Assembly (NCBI GenBank): GCA_028673005.1
Contig: CM054120.1
Coordinates: forward strand, 76,505,533-76,569,532
Reading direction: 5' to 3'
Source: Tanypteryx hageni
Lineage: Eukaryota; Arthropoda; Insecta; Odonata; Petaluridae
DNA length: 64,000 nt
The notes beneath the pieces are model-generated. The model ran no database searches and was not told the DNA's origin. It was given only the letters and a program-made list of their open reading frames with translations. Position 1 is the first letter of the stretch. Each line of letters begins with the position of its first letter. A program made the translations under genes and the position numbers. This document shows positions 25,901-35,300 of the stretch, piece after piece.

Positions 25901-28109
25901 TACAGAAGAGGTTAAGCCTGCCCAATAATGATTAAATACTTATTCTTTAATAAATGAATAAACAGCATAGATTATATTTAGTTGATAAAATATAAAAATT
26001 GATCGTATACTTATAATTCAATGTCTTTTAAAACAAAATGTTTATTTTTTTCAAAGGAAACTAAATCTTCGTCATGTCATTTGGATCAAACGAAATATTT
26101 CATGAGAAAGGCAAGATTTCCCCTACAGTCAGAGGCTTGCTTCATCTTGTATTTCTCAGGCATCCCTTGCCCTAACCCCATGCTTTGTGGTCATGGGGTT
26201 CAAATACACCATTAAGAACAAAAGAAATAGAAAGGGACTGCTTTTACCCGACCCACTAATCCTCAACAGCCACGGGTCGTATTCCGAATATGACCTTCAT
26301 CACTTCCTTAAGATATTACATGTCGAAAAGACTCCCTCCAATGATGATTGACCCTTTCGAGAATTCCTAAAGAGTGCATGATGGGAGAAAGGAATTTCGG
26401 CAAATTTAAGTAAAGATAATGGTAAACTTTCTGCCGTTCTGTACCATGCTGCTTCCCCTTACATGAAAGAGACATTTTTGAAATCCTCTGAAGGGGATTT
26501 TCCAATGTGACATTTTCTCTAGAGGTCAAAGAGGCCACAATCTTTCATCTCCAATCCAAGAGAAATGTATTCGTGCACCCTCCATCAGTCTTGTTTGCTA
26601 GTTACAGAAGAAGGAACACTTCACATTTTTGTCTTATGCTTATTCGTATATTCATCTTTTGCACAGGTTAGTAGTTCTTATAGCAATTTTAATAAACATC
26701 AAACAATCAATGTCATATTCGATCAACATTTTCTAAAAATAGACAAGAATCAAAGATTTTGTATGCTTGTTATTTCTTTCAAAATATTTAGCCTAACCGT
26801 GTGGACAACAAATTGTTGCAGACGTCAAAGGGAAAAGATATCATTGGGTGCGCAATAAGTCTTTTTTAATATATTTTATTTCAACAGTATATTTGACATT
26901 AAAAATATACTAAAAGTAATTCATTACTGAAGTTCTGATGCAGAGGCTAACATATAGTATAATCACTGAAATTATTGAAGTTTCCAGTGACAAATTATTT
27001 TTTTTGTTAGCTATAAGCAATCTCCCTACCATGGAAAATTATTGGTAACACATATAACACTAACTACCCTGTGATAGCTTCCTCCTTTTCTATATTCCAA
27101 TCGCATTCTCCCAGAAAAAAGCATAATCAATTCTGCAATGTGCCATGATACTATTTATACAATAAGTTCCTATCTTAGTATTGTATTTAAAAAGGTTGTA
27201 CTAACTTTTAAACAGTATAAATAAGATGTATTCAACCTGGGGTATGTGGATCCCAGGGGATATGGGTAAAATATAAACATATTGCCTCATATAATTTTCA
27301 TACATTGTTAAATTTCTCGAAATACAAACAGGAGAATTTGAGCTTTAGATTAACGTAAATCAGTGAGCAAGTTGGCATAGGTACTAATGGGTACATCAAT
27401 TGAAAAACTTGGCATAACAAATGTTATAAACTCATTTCCGGGCTATAGGTCGCTTGCCTAGATAGCAATAATATTTGTGATAGAAACAAAAATGTCTCTT
27501 CGATAAATACTTGTATGAGTTGAAAAAATAAAACATATTATTCCTAACCAGATTGTTTTCTAATCCACCACATTTGGGTAAAATATAGTTTGGCAGCATG
27601 CCCTGCATATAGCAAGCCCCACTGTTAACATATTGGCAGCTCACCCCCGATGGTATCCTAGCACCAATATATTGGCTCTATTCACAAAATCAATTATTTG
27701 AACATTATGAACCATTGCCTTCTTCAGCATAGCATACTAATTCTCTAGTCTCTTCATATGACCCAGTTAAATCGTTTGTATCAAGAAAGTAAATTTTCAA
27801 GGAAACAAGTTCAAGTCTAAGGTGAGATACAAAAAAATTTCCCATAGATTTTGGTGTGGACATAGAAATGCAAGCATGAAATTAATTTAATATAAGGTTA
27901 AATGATATACGTACAGCCATGTTGTCACGACGGAGGTAGAGCTCCTCCAACGATGAGCTGGAAGATCGTATCTCATAGGGAAGGATATTGTAAGCGCTCT
28001 CAATGCATTGCGCCGCTACTTCAATTCCTTCCGCAGCATCGGGAGTTAAGTGCCCGGATTCCAGTTGCCGCCTCAAGTACTTTACGATTAAAATCATCAA
28101 GGACCTCAT
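7470..28109 (-). CDS. Sgt: SGT/SGTA-type co-chaperone (small glutamine-rich TPR protein)
   Basis: The gene has six coding exons: 28109-27915, 19837-19725, 18960-18811, 17896-17645, 12391-12320 and 7956-7470. All have AG/GT borders and matching phases, giving 422 residues. Residues 1-65 resemble the SGTA homodimerisation domain. Three TPRs lie at about 79-180. The carboxylate-clamp residues expected to hold the Hsp70/Hsp90 C-terminal EEVD are all present: K82, N86, N117, K147 and R151. An N-P-N-F-M-S segment (218-223) and a Gln-rich region follow. Family role: a cytosolic adaptor that receives hydrophobic and tail-anchored clients and hands them between Hsp70 and the GET/BAG6 machinery. The C-terminal tail is about 100 residues longer than in human SGTA and ends in a lysine-rich stretch. 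The start ATG is preceded by a splice acceptor, so a non-coding exon lies upstream. Confidence 0.93.
8160..9017. mobile_element. possible piggyBac-type MITE in SGT intron
   Basis: TTAA flanks both sides (8156-8159 and 9018-9021). The left tip reads CCTTTATCTGCC and the right tip, reversed, ACCCTTAAGCTG; these are only partly similar. A perfect 7-bp palindrome, GGTACAC-AC-GTGTACC, lies at 8219-8234 near the left end. The boundaries are tentative. Confidence 0.3.
9022..9822. other. intron sequence, no gene seen
   Basis: AT-rich sequence inside the last SGT intron. No terminal repeats of the following Tigger relic could be found here. Confidence 0.5.
9823..10770 (+). pseudogene. heavily degraded pogo/Tigger transposase
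   Basis: The N-terminal helix-turn-helix is intact at 9823-10017 (K-L-K-M-I-E-K-L-V-A-G-N-G-V then A-K-T-T-V-R-T-I). CENP-B-domain fragments follow in shifted frames to about 10240. Near 10650-10750 the reading F-I-N-K-C-P-A-H-P then T-S-F-L-Q-N-I is a decayed form of the D-N-C-P-A-H-P and S-x-L-Q-P-x-D blocks, with both catalytic Asp residues lost. No terminal repeats remain. It lies within the last SGT intron and reads against the gene. Confidence 0.7.
10467..10549. repeat. structured GC-rich insertion (two hairpins)
   Basis: Inside the transposase relic there is a GC-rich patch that its coding frame does not explain. GCTTAATGCGG (10508-10518) is perfectly complementary to CCGCATTAAGC (10539-10549). 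Just upstream, GGGCGCC and GGTGCCC (10467-10490) can form a second short stem. It looks like a small inserted element. Confidence 0.5.
11066..11735 (+). pseudogene. piggyBac transposase, N-terminal half, frameshifted
   Basis: ATG 11066 begins M-A-C-S-S-R-E-L-A-D-W and an acidic Ser/Glu-rich N-terminus. The conserved piggyBac domain then appears in three successive frames: P-L-R-Y-F-E-L-F-F-D-D-L (11310-11350), L-M-L-M-G-I-I-Q-K-P-T-L-R (from 11450) and Y-I-P-G-K-E-V-C-V (about 11680-11710). After this the catalytic core is missing. Frameshifts and a 3' deletion make it a relic. It is a different copy from the C-terminal fragment at the start of the window. Confidence 0.8.
11740..12319. other. 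intron sequence, no gene seen
   Basis: AT-rich intron sequence next to SGT exon 6. No other signal. Confidence 0.5.
12320..12391 (-). CDS. Sgt: SGT exon 6 (small internal exon)
   Basis: A 72-nt exon between acceptor TCTCAG and donor gtaagt. It codes V-V-S-R-L-L-S-N-Q ... E-E-L-I-T-A. Both phases match the flanking exons, and the joined reading T-A-G-Q-Q matches A-G-Q-Q of SGTA. Confidence 0.85.
12392..13175. other. intron sequence, no gene seen
   Basis: AT-rich intron sequence upstream (in gene sense) of exon 6. The open frames here have no recognisable product. Confidence 0.5.
13176..13470 (+). repeat. dispersed repeat, copy 1
   Basis: Starts with CTTTCATTCAAGTCCTGAG and ends with GCATTATCAATGGGAAAATA. 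The same two blocks in the same order occur at 17418-17568 with a shorter middle. Family unknown; probably a non-autonomous element. Confidence 0.5.
13585..14697. mobile_element. pogo-like non-autonomous element with nested hAT
   Basis: TA flanks at 13583-13584 and 14698-14699. The left tip is CAGTAGATCATCGATTATC and the right tip, reversed, is CAGTAGATGATCGATTATTC. No transposase is visible inside. The left tip is split by a hAT MITE. Confidence 0.8.
13593..13844. mobile_element. hAT-type MITE (252 bp)
   Basis: Begins CAGGGGTTCTCAAAC and ends, reversed, CAGTGTTTCTAAAAC. It is flanked by an 8-bp duplication, CAGTAGAC at 13585-13592 and CAGTAGAT at 13845-13852. That duplication is exactly the first eight bases of the pogo tip, which proves insertion into that element. 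Confidence 0.85.
14700..15130. other. intron sequence, no gene seen
   Basis: AT-rich. Only a short GATAATG/CATTATC palindrome near 14911 stands out. Confidence 0.5.
15133..16487. mobile_element. TA-flanked non-autonomous element (1355 bp)
   Basis: TA on each side. The left tip is CAGTAAAACCTCGGATTAACG and the right tip, reversed, is CAGTAAAACCTCTACCTTACG. The tips and TA target fit the pogo/mariner group. No transposase is visible. A long internal hairpin lies at 15417-15833. Confidence 0.75.
15417..15833. repeat. internal inverted repeat, ~80-bp arms
   Basis: The arm at 15417-15500 pairs with the arm at 15755-15833 at roughly 80-85% identity. Shared blocks are TTGATTTG, ACGAC, GCTTTCTTATG and CTTTCATTCAT. 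The loop is about 255 bp. Confidence 0.65.
16490..17417. other. intron sequence with a GC-rich patch
   Basis: 16700-16890 is GC-richer than its surroundings and has a short open frame of no recognisable family; it may be an old repeat fragment. The rest is plain AT-rich intron. Confidence 0.4.
17418..17568 (+). repeat. dispersed repeat, copy 2
   Basis: Shares both end blocks with 13176-13470, but the interior is about 145 bp shorter. It lies in the same SGT intron, close to exon 5. Confidence 0.5.
17645..17896 (-). CDS. Sgt: SGT exon 5 (TPR3, capping helix, NPNF region)
   Basis: Acceptor TTTCAG, donor gtaagt. Encodes the end of TPR3 (A-L-E-I-D-P-N-N-P-S-Y), a helix, a Gly/Met-rich linker and F-R-N-P-N-F-M-S-V-A-S. 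Ends in phase 2. Confidence 0.93.
18307..18398. repeat. transposon-end-like sequence
   Basis: GTATTTACTTGAATATAAGCTGC resembles ends seen at 45249, 47671 and 61531 (pattern ATATTTACnnnnATATAAGnnG). A second TGAATATAAGATGAAG lies 65 bp on. No clear boundaries. Confidence 0.35.
18641..18722. repeat. solo pogo/mariner-type end
   Basis: Reversed, the sequence reads TACAGTAAAACCTCTATATAG and continues with GAAATTGAAGGGACC. It closely resembles the tip of the 15133-16487 element. No partner end was found. Confidence 0.5.
18811..18960 (-). CDS. Sgt: SGT exon 4 (TPR1-TPR3)
   Basis: Acceptor TTTGCAG, donor gtaagt. Contains N-N-A-V-Y-F-C-N-R-A-A-A and I-D-P-N-Y-S-K-A-H-S-R-L-G, the most conserved part of the SGT TPR domain. 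Ends in phase 2. Confidence 0.93.
19725..19837 (-). CDS. Sgt: SGT exon 3 (TPR1)
   Basis: Acceptor CTGCAG, donor gtacgc. The reading frame includes L-K-L-L-G-N-N-L-M-K, the first TPR helix with clamp Lys and Asn. It ends two bases into a Lys codon completed by the next exon. Confidence 0.9.
19840..20838. other. intron sequence, no gene seen
   Basis: First part of the 8 kb SGT intron on the exon 3 side. One purine-rich run at 20409-20458; otherwise unremarkable. Confidence 0.5.
20839..22443. mobile_element. candidate non-autonomous transposon, family unknown
   Basis: The ends are imperfect inverted repeats. The left end has AAGGC, ACCATCAG and TCGACAAACTTGTCAA; the right end, reversed, has AAGGC, ACCATCAACG, TCGACGCAAAC and TTGTCAA. 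The subterminal TTGTCGACAA/GTTGTC motifs are repeated near both ends. No coding capacity is seen. The target duplication is not clear, so the borders may be off by tens of bases. Confidence 0.45.
22444..23940. other. intron sequence, no gene seen
   Basis: Long SGT intron, AT-rich. No conserved coding signal. A hAT-tip-like phrase (CCCAAAGTGTGG near 23261) is too short to call. Confidence 0.45.
23960..24041 (-). repeat. tRNA-derived SINE head or tRNA relic
   Basis: On the minus strand there is an A-box-like block (TGATGTAGTGGTTAGGACAC, ending near 24012) and a B-box-like block (GTGTACGAATCC, about 23974-23963). They are about 40 bp apart inside an 80-bp span that starts GGGGGTGC. This is the layout of a pol III internal promoter. 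It does not fold as a proper tRNA, so a SINE head is more likely. Confidence 0.5.
24195..24440. repeat. transposon fragment, unclassified
   Basis: CAGTAGTGGATTTGAAATAAGGGC and several G-rich runs (GGTCTAGGGGTGGC, AAAGGGGGTAG) resemble ends of non-autonomous elements. The fragment at 44180-44275 has a similar look (CAGTGGCGGAACTAGG when reversed). Confidence 0.35.
25105..25175. repeat. hairpin with ~20-bp stem
   Basis: GGGCTCGGTTGAGC (25114-25127) pairs with GCTCACCGAGCCC (25158-25170), with one unpaired T. Outer bases (AACTA and TAGTT) extend the stem. The loop is about 30 nt. Confidence 0.55.
25180..27914. other. intron sequence, no gene seen
   Basis: Remainder of the first coding intron of SGT up to the exon carrying the start codon. 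Several short open frames on both strands show no domain, codon or splice support. Confidence 0.45.
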
Positions 28110-28114
28110 TTTGT
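27915..28114 (-). CDS. Sgt: SGT exon 2 (start codon, N-terminal domain)
   Basis: The acceptor TTATAG ends at 28115 and the ATG is at 28109-28107. This exon codes for residues 1-65, including D-A-A-E-G-I-E-V-A-A-Q-C-I-E, the SGTA dimerisation helix. Two GT donors overlap here. Only the one after 27915 (gtacgtat) keeps frame with the next exon. Confidence 0.88.
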
Positions 28115-28607
28115 CTATAAGAGTAAAAATAAAAACAATTAATAAAATAAATATACAATATTAAGCAAACACGTGGCTAAATAACATAAAAAGTATCGCA
28201 TGTAAAGTTGAACGGTATCTGGAACACTTCCTGTGCAACTCTTACATTATATTAATATATATTAATTGAAGAAAATTGTTAAATTTTCGAGATTTCCTGA
28301 AAAATAAGCGACGAAAAAATAAAAAACCAAGCTAGAAAGTAGGCCACGGAACATGTTCTTAAACCACAGAACCGATACATAAAAATGTAATAACTATTTT
28401 CACGATTAACAAAACCAAACCGGCGTCTTGAGTTTTAAAGCATGATTTAGCAAAACAGATTTACGAATCACACTAGTGAGAATTCTTAATCAAGTTAAAT
28501 TATTACCGTGATCATTATCAATTATACGCAATTAATTATTTGCCTTTAAATTAAACTTATGCATAAAGACGATTGAAATAGCAATAAAACAAGTAAACAT
28601 GGTTTAC

Positions 28608-28790
28608 CTTGAGCGACGCGAATAATCCGCGTCTACTGTCTTAATGATTATAATGGCAGCAAAAGCTACAAATTCAATATTAAAGATGCTTTCCGATTTA
28701 AATCCCAATAGATTTTGAACCACAAACACGCTGTTTATTGCGCCAACGATTACAGAAGACAAAATAGTGGTCCACCTCTCGGGAGGGAAA
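28608..28790 (-). other. Sgt: SGT 5' non-coding exon (upstream end not fixed)
   Basis: The minus strand shows CGTCGCTCAAG followed by gtaaac, a usable donor whose AAG ends at 28608. The nearest acceptor downstream is the one at 28115, just before the start codon. A heat-shock motif at 28800-28809 lies about 190 bp upstream of the donor, so transcription probably starts between the two. I cannot place the start site exactly. The same exon is repeated in every upstream array unit. Confidence 0.55.
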
Positions 28791-28799
28791 TGAAACTAC

Positions 28800-28809
28800 G
28801 GAATGTTCC
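28800..28809 (-). promoter_or_regulatory. two-pentamer heat-shock motif (type A)
   Basis: GGAATGTTCC contains two inverted nGAAn pentamers, with a partial third (AGA) beyond. The same ten bases are present in units 3, 4, 5 and 7. Confidence 0.45.
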
Positions 28810-28972
28810 AGATAGGTACGGCAAATCTCAGTGGAGAATTTTCAAAATGCCCGCACAACGCGGCAACTTTTGATTTTGTAGACCAGTGGTTTTCAACAAG
28901 GGAAACGCTACACGGCAGGTGGGCTCGATAATTAAAATTACTATGTCCCTCATTCTTTCGATGAGTAATAAT

Positions 28973-29087
28973 AAAAACAATTAATAAAATAAATATACAA
29001 TATTATGCAAACACGTGGCTAAATAACATCAAAAGTATCGCATGTAAAGTTGAACGGTATCTGGAACACTTCCTGTGCAACTCTTAC

Positions 29088-29152
<65 letters not shown>

Positions 29153-29832
29153 TGTTATATTTTCGAGATTTCCTGAAAAATACGCGACGACAATATAAAA
29201 AACCAAGCTAGAAAGTAGGCCACAGAACATGTTTTTAAACCACAGAACCGATACATAAAAAAGTAATACCTCATTTTCACGATTAACAAAACCAAACCGG
29301 CGTCTTGAGTTTTAAAGCATGATTTAGCAAAACACAGATTTACGAATCACACTAGTGAGAATTCATAATCAAGTTAAATTATTACCGTGATTATTATCAA
29401 TTATACGCAATTATTTGCCTTTAAATTTAATTTATGCATAAAGACGATTGAAATAGCAATAAAACAAGTAAAAATGGTTTACCTTATCTTCAGCGTATAA
29501 TCACCGTCTACTGCCCAGGTCAGTTTAATCGAAGAAAAAGCTACACAATTTTAATCCCAATAAAAGTGGAACCGCACACACGTTGTTTTTGCGCCAACGA
29601 TTACAGGAGACAAAAGGCCACCTATCGGGTGGAAAGTGAAACTACGTCGAGAATATTCTAGAATGTTCCAGATTAGTACGGCAAATCTCAGTGGAGAATT
29701 TTCAAAATGCCCGCACAACGCGGCAACATTTGATTTTGTAGACCAGTGGTTTTCAACAAGGGAAACGCTACACGGCAGGTGGGCTCGATAATTAAAATTA
29801 CTATGTCCCTCATTCTTTCGATGAGTAATAAT
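28973..29832 (-). repeat. array unit 2, type B
   Basis: 860 bp. (TA)n at about 29090-29148, donor at 29483, four-pentamer heat-shock element at 29651-29670. Confidence 0.85.
29651..29670 (-). promoter_or_regulatory. heat-shock element, unit 2
   Basis: GAATATTCTAGAATGTTCCA has four perfectly spaced alternating nGAAn/nTTCn pentamers and a partial fifth. It lies about 170-190 bp upstream of the unit's splice donor. This is a strong match to the HSF binding consensus. Confidence 0.65.
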
Positions 29833-29949
29833 AAAAACAATTAATAAAATAAATATACAATATTATGCAAACACGTGGCTAAGTAACCTCAAAAGTATCG
29901 CATGTAAAGTTGAACGGTATCTGGAACACATCCTGCGCAACTCTTACAT

Positions 29950-29980
<31 letters not shown>

Positions 29981-30687
29981 TGAAGAAAATTGTTAAATTT
30001 TCGAGATTTCCTGAAAAATACGCGACGACAAAATAAAAAACCAAGCTAGAAAGTAGGCCACAGAACATGTTTTTAAACCACAGAACCGATACATAAAAAA
30101 GTAATACCTCATTTTCACGATTAACAAAACCAAACCGGCGTCTTGAGTTTTAAAGCATGATTTAGCAAAACAGATTTACGAATCACACTAGTGAGAATTC
30201 TTAATCAAGTTAAATTATTACCGTGATCATTATCAATTATACGCAATTAATTATTTGCCTTTAAATTAAACTTATGCATAAAGACGATTGAAATAGCAAT
30301 AAAACAAGTAAATATGGTTTACCTTGAGCGACGCGAATAATCCGCGTCTACTGTCTTAATGATTATAATGGCAGCAAAAGCTACAAATTCAATATTAAAG
30401 ATGCTTTCCGATTTAAATCCCAATAGATTTTGAACCACAAACACGCTGTTTATTGCGCCAACGATTACAGAAGACAAAATAGTGGTCCACCTCTCGGGAG
30501 GGAAATGAAACTACGGAATGTTCCAGATAGGTACGGCAAATCTCAGTGGAGAATTTTCAAAATGCCCGCACAACGCGGCAACTTTTGATTTTGTAGACCA
30601 GTGGTTTTCAACAAGGGAAACGCTACACGGCAGGTGGGCTCGATAATTAAAATTACTATGTCCCTCATTCTTTCGATGAGTAATAAT
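29833..30687 (-). repeat. array unit 3, type A
   Basis: 855 bp. Short (TA)n at about 29949-29976, donor at 30323. Apart from TA length it is nearly identical to units 4, 5 and 7. Confidence 0.85.
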
Positions 30688-30802
30688 AAAAACAATTAAT
30701 AAAATAAATATACAATATTATGCAAACACGTGGCTAAATAACATCAAAAGTATCGCATGTAAAGTTGAACGGTATCTGGAACACTTCCTGCGCAACTCTT
30801 AC

Positions 30803-30875
<73 letters not shown>

Positions 30876-31582
30876 TGAAGAAAATTGTTAAATTTTCGAG
30901 ATTTCCAGAAAAATACGCGACGACAAAATAAAAAACCAAGCTAGAAAGTAGGCCACAGAACATGTTTTTAAACCACAGAACCGATACATAAAAAAGTAAT
31001 ACCTCATTTTCACGATTAACAAAACCAAACCGGCGTCTTGAGTTTTAAAGCATGATTTAGCAAAACAGATTTACGAATCACACTAGTGAGAATTCTTAAT
31101 CAAGTTAAATTATTACCGTGATCATTATCAATTATACGCAATTAATTATTTGCCTTTAAATTAAACTTATGCATAAAGACGATTGAAATAGCAATAAAAC
31201 AAGTAAATATGGTTTACCTTGAGCGACGCGAATAATCCGCGTCTACTGTCTTAATGATTATAATGGCAGCAAAAGCTACAAATTCAATATTAAAGATGCT
31301 TTCCGATTTAAATCCCAATAGATTTTGAACCACAAACACGCTGTTTATTGCGCCAACGATTACAGAAGACAAAATAGTGGTCCACCTCTCGGGAGGGAAA
31401 TGAAACTACGGAATGTTCCAGATAGGTACGGCAAATCTCAGTGGAGAATTTTCAAAATGCCCGCACAACGCGGCAACTTTTGATTTTGTAGACCAGTGGT
31501 TTTCAACAAGGGAAACGCTACACGGCAGGTGGGCTCGATAATTAAAATTACTATGTCCCTCATTCTTTCGATGAGTAATAAT
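30688..31582 (-). repeat. array unit 4, type A
   Basis: 895 bp. (TA)n at about 30805-30870, donor at 31218. Confidence 0.85.
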
Positions 31583-31705
31583 AAAAACAATTAATAAAAT
31601 AAATATACAATATTATGCAAACACGTGGCTAAATAACATCAAAAGTATCGCATGTAAAGTTGAACGGTATCTGGAACACTTCCTGTGCAACTCTTACATT
31701 ATATA

Positions 31706-31794
<89 letters not shown>

Positions 31795-32501
31795 TGAAGA
31801 AAATTGTTAAATTTTCGAGATTTCCAGAAAAATACGGGACGACAAAATAAAAAACCAAGCTAGAAAGTAGGCCACAGAACATGTTTTTAAACCACAGAAC
31901 CGATACATAAAAAAGTAATACCTCATTTTCACGATTAACAAAACCAAACCGGCGTCTTGAGTTTTAAAGCATGATTTAGCAAAACAGATTTACGAATCAC
32001 ACTAGTGAGAATTCTTAATCAAGTTAAATTATTACCGTGATCATTATCAATTATACGCAATTAATTATTTGCCTTTAAATTAAACTTATGCATAAAGACG
32101 ATTGAAATAGCAATAAAACAAGTAAATATGGTTTACCTTGAGCGACGCGAATAATCCGCGTCTACTGTCTTAATGATTATAATGGCAGCAAAAGCTACAA
32201 ATTCAATATTAAAGATGCTTTCCGATTTAAATCCCAATAGATTTTGAACCACAAACACGCTGTTTATTGCGCCAACGATTACAGAAGACAAAATAGTGGT
32301 CCACCTCTCGGGAGGGAAATGAAACTACGGAATGTTCCAGATAGGTACGGCAAATCTCAGTGGAGAATTTTCAAAATGCCCGCACAACGCGGCAACTTTT
32401 GATTTTGTAGACCAGTGGTTTTCAACAAGGGAAACGCTACACGGCAGGTGGGCTCGATAATTAAAATTACTATGTCCCTCATTCTTTCGATGAGTAATAA
32501 T
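31583..32501 (-). repeat. array unit 5, type A
   Basis: 919 bp, the longest unit because of the longest (TA)n (about 31698-31790, interrupted by one CA). Donor at 32137. Confidence 0.85.
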
Positions 32502-32618
32502 AAAAACAATTAATAAAATAAATATACAATATTATGCAAACACGTGGCTAAATAACATCAAAAGTATCGCATGTAAAGTTGAACGGTATCTGGAACACTT
32601 CCTGTGCAACTCTTACAT

Positions 32619-32687
<69 letters not shown>

Positions 32688-33367
32688 TGTTATATTTTCG
32701 AGATTTCCTGAAAAATACGCGACGACAATATAAAAAACCAAGCTAGAAAGTAGGCCACAGAACATGTTTTTAAACCACAGAACCGATACATAAAAAAGTA
32801 ATACCTCATTTTCACGATTAACAAAACCAAACCGGCGTCTTGAGTTTTAAAGCATGATTTAGCAAAACACAGATTTACGAATCACACTAGTGAGAATTCA
32901 TAATCAAGTTAAATTATTACCGTGATTATTATCAATTATACGCAATTATTTGCCTTTAAATTTAATTTATGCATAAAGACGATTGAAATAGCAATAAAAC
33001 AAGTAAAAATGGTTTACCTTATCTTCAGCGTATAATCACCGTCTACTGCCCAGGTCAGTTTAATCGAAGAAAAAGCTACACAATTTTAATCCCAATAAAA
33101 GTGGAACCGCACACACGTTGTTTTTGCGCCAACGATTACAGGAGACAAAAGGCCACCTACCGGGTGGCAAGTGAAACTACGTCGAGAATATTCTAGAATG
33201 TTCCAGATTAGTACGGCAAATCTCAGTGGAGAATTTTCAAAATGCCCGCACAACGCGGCAACTTTTGATTTTGTAGACCAGTGGTTTTCAAAAAGGGAAA
33301 CGCTACACGGCAGGTGGGCTCGATAATTAAAATTACTATGTCCCTCATTCTTTCGATGAGTAATAAT
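32502..33367 (-). repeat. array unit 6, type B
   Basis: 866 bp. Donor at 33018, four-pentamer heat-shock element at 33186-33205. Its (TA)n also carries a single CA interruption like that of unit 5. Confidence 0.85.
33186..33205 (-). promoter_or_regulatory. heat-shock element, unit 6
   Basis: Same four-pentamer motif and spacing to the donor as in unit 2. Confidence 0.65.
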
Positions 33368-33482
33368 AAAAACAATTAATAAAATAAATATACAATATTA
33401 TGCAAACACGTGGCTAAGTAACCTCAAAAGTATCGCATGTAAAGTTGAACGGTATCTAGAACACTTCCTGCGCAACTCTTAC

Positions 33483-33557
<75 letters not shown>

Positions 33558-34264
33558 TGAAGAAAATTGTTAAATTTTCGAGATTTCCAGAAAAATACGC
33601 GACGACAAAATAAAAAACCAAGCTAGAAAGTAGGCCACAGAACATGTTTTTAAACCACAGAACCGATACATAAAAAAGTAATACCTCATTTTCACGATTA
33701 ACAAAACCAAACCGGCGTCTTGAGTTTTAAAGCATGATTTAGCAAAACAGATTTACGAATCACACTAGTGAGAATTCTTAATCAAGTTAAATTATTACCG
33801 TGATCATTATCAATTATACGCAATTAATTATTTGCCTTTAAATTAAACTTATGCATAAAGACGATTGAAATAGCAATAAAACAAGTAAATATGGTTTACC
33901 TTGAGCGACGCGAATAATCCGCGTCTACTGTCTTAATGATTATAATGGCAGCAAAAGCTACAAATTCAATATTAAAGATGCTTTCCGATTTAAATCCCAA
34001 TAGATTTTGAACCACAAACACGCTGTTTATTGCGCCAACGATTACAGAAGACAAAATAGTGGTCCACCTCTCGGGAGGGAAATGAAACTACGGAATGTTC
34101 CAGATAGGTACGGCAAATCTCAGTGGAGAATTTTCAAAATGCCCGCACAACGCGGCAACTTTTGATTTTGTAGACCAGTGGTTTTCAACAAGGGAAACGC
34201 TACACGGCAGGTGGGCTCGATAATTAAAATTACTATGTCCCTCATTCTTTCGATGAGTAATAAT
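33368..34264 (-). repeat. array unit 7, type A
   Basis: 897 bp. (TA)n at about 33485-33552, donor at 33900. Confidence 0.85.
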
Positions 34265-34379
34265 AAAAACAATTAATAAAATAAATATACAATATTATGC
34301 AAACACGTGGCTAAATAACATCAAAAGTATCGCATGTAAAGTTGAACGGTATCTGGAACACTTCCTGTGCAACTCTTAC

Positions 34380-34444
<65 letters not shown>

Positions 34445-35124
34445 TGTTATATTTTCGAGATTTCCTGAAAAATACGCGACGACAATATAAAAAACCAAGC
34501 TAGAAAGTAGGCCACAGAACATGTTTTTAAACCACAGAACCGATACATAAAAAAGTAATACCTCATTTTCACGATTAACAAAACCAAACCGGCGTCTTGA
34601 GTTTTAAAGCATGATTTAGCAAAACACAGATTTACGAATCACACTAGTGAGAATTCATAATCAAGTTAAATTATTACCGTGATTATTATCAATTATACGC
34701 AATTATTTGCCTTTAAATTTAATTTATGCATAAAGACGATTGAAATAGCAATAAAACAAGTAAAAATGGTTTACCTTATCTTCAGCGTATAATCACCGTC
34801 TACTGCCCAGGTCAGTTTAATCGAAGAAAAAGCTACACAATTTTAATCCCAATAAAAGTGGAACCGCACACACGTTGTTTTTGCGCCAACGATTACAGGA
34901 GACAAAAGGCCACCTACCGGGTGGAAAGTGAAACTACGTCGAGAATATTCTAGAATGTTCCAGATTTGTACGGCAAATCTCAGTGGAGAATTTTCAAAAT
35001 GCCCGCACAACGCGGCAACTTTTGATTTTGTAGACCAGTGGTTTTCAACAAGGGAAACGCTACACGGCAGGTGGGCTCGATAATTAAAATTACTATGTCC
35101 CTCATTCTTTTGATGAGTAATAAT
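34265..35124 (-). repeat. array unit 8, type B
   Basis: 860 bp. Donor at 34775, four-pentamer heat-shock element at 34943-34962. Confidence 0.85.
34943..34962 (-). promoter_or_regulatory. heat-shock element, unit 8
   Basis: Same four-pentamer motif. The base changes around it (AGATTTGTACGG) lie outside the core. Confidence 0.65.
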
Positions 35125-35239
35125 AAAAACAATTAATAAAATAAATATACAATATTATGCAAACACGTGGCTAAGTAACCTCAAAAGTATCGCATGTAAA
35201 GTTGAACGGTATCTGGAACACATCCTGCGCAACTCTTAC

Positions 35240-35300
<61 letters not shown>

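Larger units (their letters stand above)
28131..28972 (-). repeat. array unit 1, type A (native copy)
   Basis: 842 bp. Donor at 28608, two-pentamer heat-shock motif at 28800-28809. It has only a short, broken (TA) tract near 28250 and several private differences in the intron part (for example ATAAGCGACGAAAA). This fits its being the original copy. Confidence 0.85.

Noticed and set aside
27902..28120. Plus-strand frame of 72 codons
   Set aside because: Exact antisense of the SGT start-codon exon.
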